Shown here: one piece after another, positions 61,401 to 64,000 of the stretch
How positions within the stretch are numbered: position 1 is the first letter of the stretch
Layout of the letters: each line of letters opens with the position of its first letter
Assembly: GCA_019054805.1 (NCBI GenBank)
Contig: JAHQIY010000022.1
Coordinates: forward strand, 682,001-746,000
From: Brachionus manjavacas
Lineage: Eukaryota > Rotifera > Eurotatoria > Ploima > Brachionidae
Reading direction: 5' to 3'
Length of the DNA: 64,000 nucleotides
The notes under the pieces: generated by a model
What the model was told of the DNA's origin: nothing
What the model saw: only the letters and a program-made list of their open reading frames with translations
Databases searched by the model: none
Translations under genes and position numbers: made by a program

Positions 61401-62273
61401 TATAATTGATGTTTTTTATACTTTTGACTAAGTCGATCCTGTAATTCTTTTATTTTGAGATTCAACTTTTCTTCACCTATTTCATTAAATCTGATCAGTT
61501 CTTCAAAATATTTTACTCTTTTGTCACAGGACAGCTTAATAAAAATATTTTTTAAATGATTATTATTAATAAAAAAATCAAGAAATACTTTGAGGGCTTC
61601 AAATTCTTCTGAACGTAGTAAAATTGACTTCTGATGATCATCCTTCATGTCTTCAATCTTATCGTTTAAAGAAATGCATTCTTCTTCTTTAACTTCTAAT
61701 GCGTAAAGAAGCTCCTCTATTTTTGCTCGCAATCTAGGATCTTCAATTGGGCGAATTTCGTTTTCATCTATTTCTTCGAATTCAAGTGAACGATTTAAGG
61801 GAGTAGAAGAACGTGGATGATTGCCCTTTTTTAGATAATATTATATTATTTTTAAGTAAATTTTAATTTGGAATAAGCTATAATTTAAAAATTAAAAAAA
61901 AACAAATTACATCTTCATTAATGTCAACCACATGTTCCATTATGTTTTTAACTGATGAAACTAAGGTATTAGTGACATTTTGAACAGTTTCAAATGACTT
62001 ATTCTAAAATAAAAAAAATTATTGTTTTTTTAATTGCGATTTTTAAATTTTAAATACCAATGCCTTTTGCATAAATGAATTCTTCGGACTGTTTTGATAC
62101 TTCGCTATTGCTTTAGAAGCACCATTTAATTGAAAAATATTGTTATTTGCCACTCCTCTTATTTTGTTTGAAGTTGAAATAACAAATGCTTTAATGTTTT
62201 TTGAATTCTTTAATTCATCAAGGAAATTAAAAGAATCAGTCTCTGTGAAACAACGCTTATTTTCAGCAGCCAT
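58413..62273 (-). CDS. Coiled-coil protein with MYT1-type C2HC zinc knuckles
   Basis: About 19 small exons: 62058-62273, 61911-62003, 61589-61825, 61422-61534, 61158-61374, 60916-61106, 60740-60862, 60582-60685, 60404-60532, 60245-60349, 60070-60198, 59911-60015, 59634-59861, 59496-59579, 59272-59446, 59078-59217, 58854-59017, 58678-58814 and 58413-58625. It starts MAAENKRCF. Most exons encode Glu/Lys/Leu-rich coiled coil. Two knuckles occur: CQYKKC…HFTLENCPL (exon 5) and CQYKNC…GANCPL (exons 15-16), resembling the C2HC finger of MYT1 and L3MBTL. The last exon (GPHVGRYNIHG; GPRKGLFYRHPKSFNKVYV) is weakly like a small basic GPRGG…KVYV domain. Exons 7-13 include a triplicated pair. Single-base frame breaks in homopolymers (exons 8 and 15, and probably the 17/18 junction) mean sequencing error or a decaying gene. 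Function unknown. Confidence 0.6.
59840..60740 (-). repeat. Tandem triplication of a two-exon unit (~335 bp)
   Basis: CAATTGATTGAATGTAGCTTC starts at 59840, 60177 and 60511, spacing 337 and 334 bp, and the sequence between is nearly identical. Each unit holds one 105-bp exon (FELAFKNEEIFKLEEKINSL…) and, in two units, one 129-bp exon (EATFNQLKNDYDALETKCQS…) plus both introns. The intron sequences are conserved too, so the duplication is recent. The third copy of the 105-bp exon (60582-60685) is 104 bp, lacking one base of a six-base run. In the first unit the 129-bp exon is replaced by a diverged 228-bp exon sharing its first codons. Confidence 0.9.
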
Positions 62274-62953
62274 CTCAGTATTGCTTGAGTTTTTAATTAG
62301 TAATTTAGATATCTAAAGTAAATTAAAAAGAAATATATAATTTAAAAATTAATTAATTCAAAAAGTAAAATAATTCATTAACTTTTGTTCAAATGGTCAA
62401 AAATTTGCCCTGCAGATCAAACAGAATTTAATAAACGTTGTTTATTTTTTAAAAAATAAAAATTTTTAATTTTTCCTTGATTTTTCTAGAAATTAATCTA
62501 AAAAAGAAATTTGAACAAGTGATAATAAAATTAATAATTTTTAAATAAATTCTGAATTTAAACTTCAATTTTTGTAAAAAAAATGTCCTATAGAATATTT
62601 TTATCAAAAATTGCTAGGGAAGCTTTCATATTTGGCATCAGGAACAAACAATCGATCACTTTGCTGACCTCTTTATAAAATGAATCAATATTGTAATTTG
62701 TAATTATTAATTTCAGATTTATCTATAGTAAGATTTTCAAAATTTTAATTACAAAGCTTCGCAAAAAGCTTTTTCTTTTTATAAATAAAAATAAAAATAT
62801 AATTTTATGATTTTTATTAAAGTTTTTAAACCAAAAACAAGAAAAAACAATAAATTAAACTTTATTTACAGAGAGGACATTTGAAATTATTTAAATTGGA
62901 GAAATAATTTTCTAAACATTTAATATGATATTTATGGAAGCAACTATTTGATT
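62274..62953. other. Spacer between two minus-strand genes
   Basis: Mostly AT-rich. A short coding-like scrap on the minus strand (IDSFYKEVSKVIDCLFLMPN, about 62620-62690) has no partner exons. The upstream edge of the zinc-finger gene reads ACTGAG directly before its ATG. Confidence 0.35.
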
Positions 62954-64000
62954 TTAAAAATTGAATTCCGTCAATTTAGAGCTACAAAATGAACAAAAAT
63001 TATTTTCGGAATATTTTCTAATTTTGACATTGATTTTAAGCCGTAAAAACTCTAAAGAATCATTGTCATTTCTAAATATTAAATCGTTTTCTTCTATTAG
63101 TCGGCTTAAAATTTCGCAAACAAAAACACCACAATTCGAAGAATCAATTTGATATGAATGTTCCGGTAAAGCTAGTTTCCATTTTCGCTTTTTCAAAAAT
63201 TGAAATTTTTTGCAAAAAAAACTTAAATTTAATTTTAGAAAATATTTTTAAATATCATTCTCAAAGTTTAATTACCACCATTCTTCAAATAACTTTGATT
63301 GTTTATATGTTGTATTTCCATGTTTGTCTAATATTTTATAATTTTTTTTGGGATCAATTAAATAAAACTTATTTGCATTGAAATCAATAAACATTAGTAT
63401 CCAATGATTTCCGTTTTCGTTTATGAATCCATAAGCAGCAGCACACTTTTCAAACTAATCAATAATTAAAAATAATTTTCAAATTAGTGCTTAATTTTAA
63501 AATTTTACTTTATATTCATTGGAAAACTTTTCAAAACCATTATTAAACATAGAAGTAGCATGAAAAGAATTTATTAATGATATTTTTTTTTTAGATTCTT
63601 TTACCAGACAAAGTCCATATGTTTCTAAAACCTTTAAATCAAATTGAAAAAATTCAAATAGAAAAAAAATAAAATATTACGCTATCGTTTAACCATCGAT
63701 TTAATAAAAGATCTTTAACTTCAGAATATCTCAAATAAAATTCGTCGACTTTGTAGTAGAAAAGATTGTCGATATTTATTTTCTTTTCTTGTTTATCTAA
63801 ATTATATCATTTAATAAATATTTTAAAATAATTAATGAAGTTGATTTACCTTCCATTGAGTTAACTTCTTTCGCCAAGCTTTTGATTGAAAAATTTCCAA
63901 TTGTATCTAATGCCGTATCTACTTTCAATATTTTCCGTTTAAAATCCTCAGAAAACGGATCGTTAAATTCGTTAAACAGCTCCTTTCTTAAGTCAGTTTT
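62954..64000 (-). CDS. Ulp1/SENP-type (C48) cysteine protease, 5' part outside the window
   Basis: Five exons on the minus strand: 63850-64000 (continues beyond the window), 63681-63796, 63509-63631, 63276-63454 and 62954-63221. Phases agree. The C48 landmarks appear in order: NRWLNDS (substrate-groove WLND), GNHWILMFIDF with the catalytic His, YLIDPKK with the Asp, and QIDSSNCGVFVCEIL with the Gln and nucleophilic Cys. The triad appears complete. C48 proteases remove SUMO or related modifiers; similar domains also ride in some DNA transposons. The compact intron pattern matches the host genes here. A short tail after the domain contains CSFCSS. Its neighbour downstream is the zinc-knuckle gene, same strand, 680 bp away. 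Which modifier it acts on cannot be told. Confidence 0.8.

Overview
This is a eukaryotic, almost certainly metazoan, window. It is very AT-rich, with many introns of about 40-110 bp, and it encodes a full animal spectraplakin (actin-binding CH pair, plakin domain, plakin repeats, spectrin rod, EF-hands, GAS2), a Gs alpha subunit, a CDK12/13 kinase, Derlin-1, CHMP5/VPS60 and mitochondrial ribosomal protein S22. Low GC, short introns, jockey-like LINE debris and many small palindromic DNA elements would suit a small invertebrate such as a monogonont rotifer. That assignment is inference; nothing here fixes the species.

Layout. 1-4.2 kb: AT-rich repeats, a LINE 3' tail and one unassigned coding-like scrap. 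4.18-5.44 kb (-): DERL1 in eight short exons, found only by splicing. 6.2-9.35 kb: a decayed LINE split by a ~1 kb hAT-like foldback element with an 8-bp target duplication. 9.64-10.3 kb (+): CHMP5, intronless. 12.88-14.0 kb (+): MRPS22 in five exons. 14.3-18.2 kb: LINE fragments, a second insertion inside one of them, a decayed coding-like stretch and an ~800-bp inverted-repeat element. 18.75-21.5 kb (+): CDK12/13 with an N-terminal RS-rich region. 23.24-47.71 kb (+): one giant spectraplakin locus whose rod is mostly a single 9.7-kb exon; its introns hold nested MITEs. 49.86-51.41 kb (-): Gs alpha in seven exons. 51.4-58.4 kb: gene-poor DNA with minus-strand LINE relics and a GC-richer block. 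58.41-62.27 kb (-): a coiled-coil gene with MYT1-type C2HC zinc knuckles, a recent tandem exon triplication and several single-base frame breaks. 62.95-64.0 kb (-): 3' part of a Ulp1/SENP-type cysteine protease running off the window.

The identified genes are mostly housekeeping: ER-associated degradation, ESCRT-III, mitochondrial translation, transcription elongation, cytoskeletal cross-linking and receptor signalling. There is no operon-like link between them. Several start codons sit just behind a pyrimidine-rich stretch ending in AG, compatible with 5'UTR introns or spliced-leader trans-splicing. I found no clearly new molecular system. The best leads are the nested piggyBac-like MITE whose empty site is preserved in the other arm of its host palindrome, the hAT-like foldback family, the perfect 31-bp hairpin, and the zinc-finger/coiled-coil gene with its exon triplication and frame breaks.
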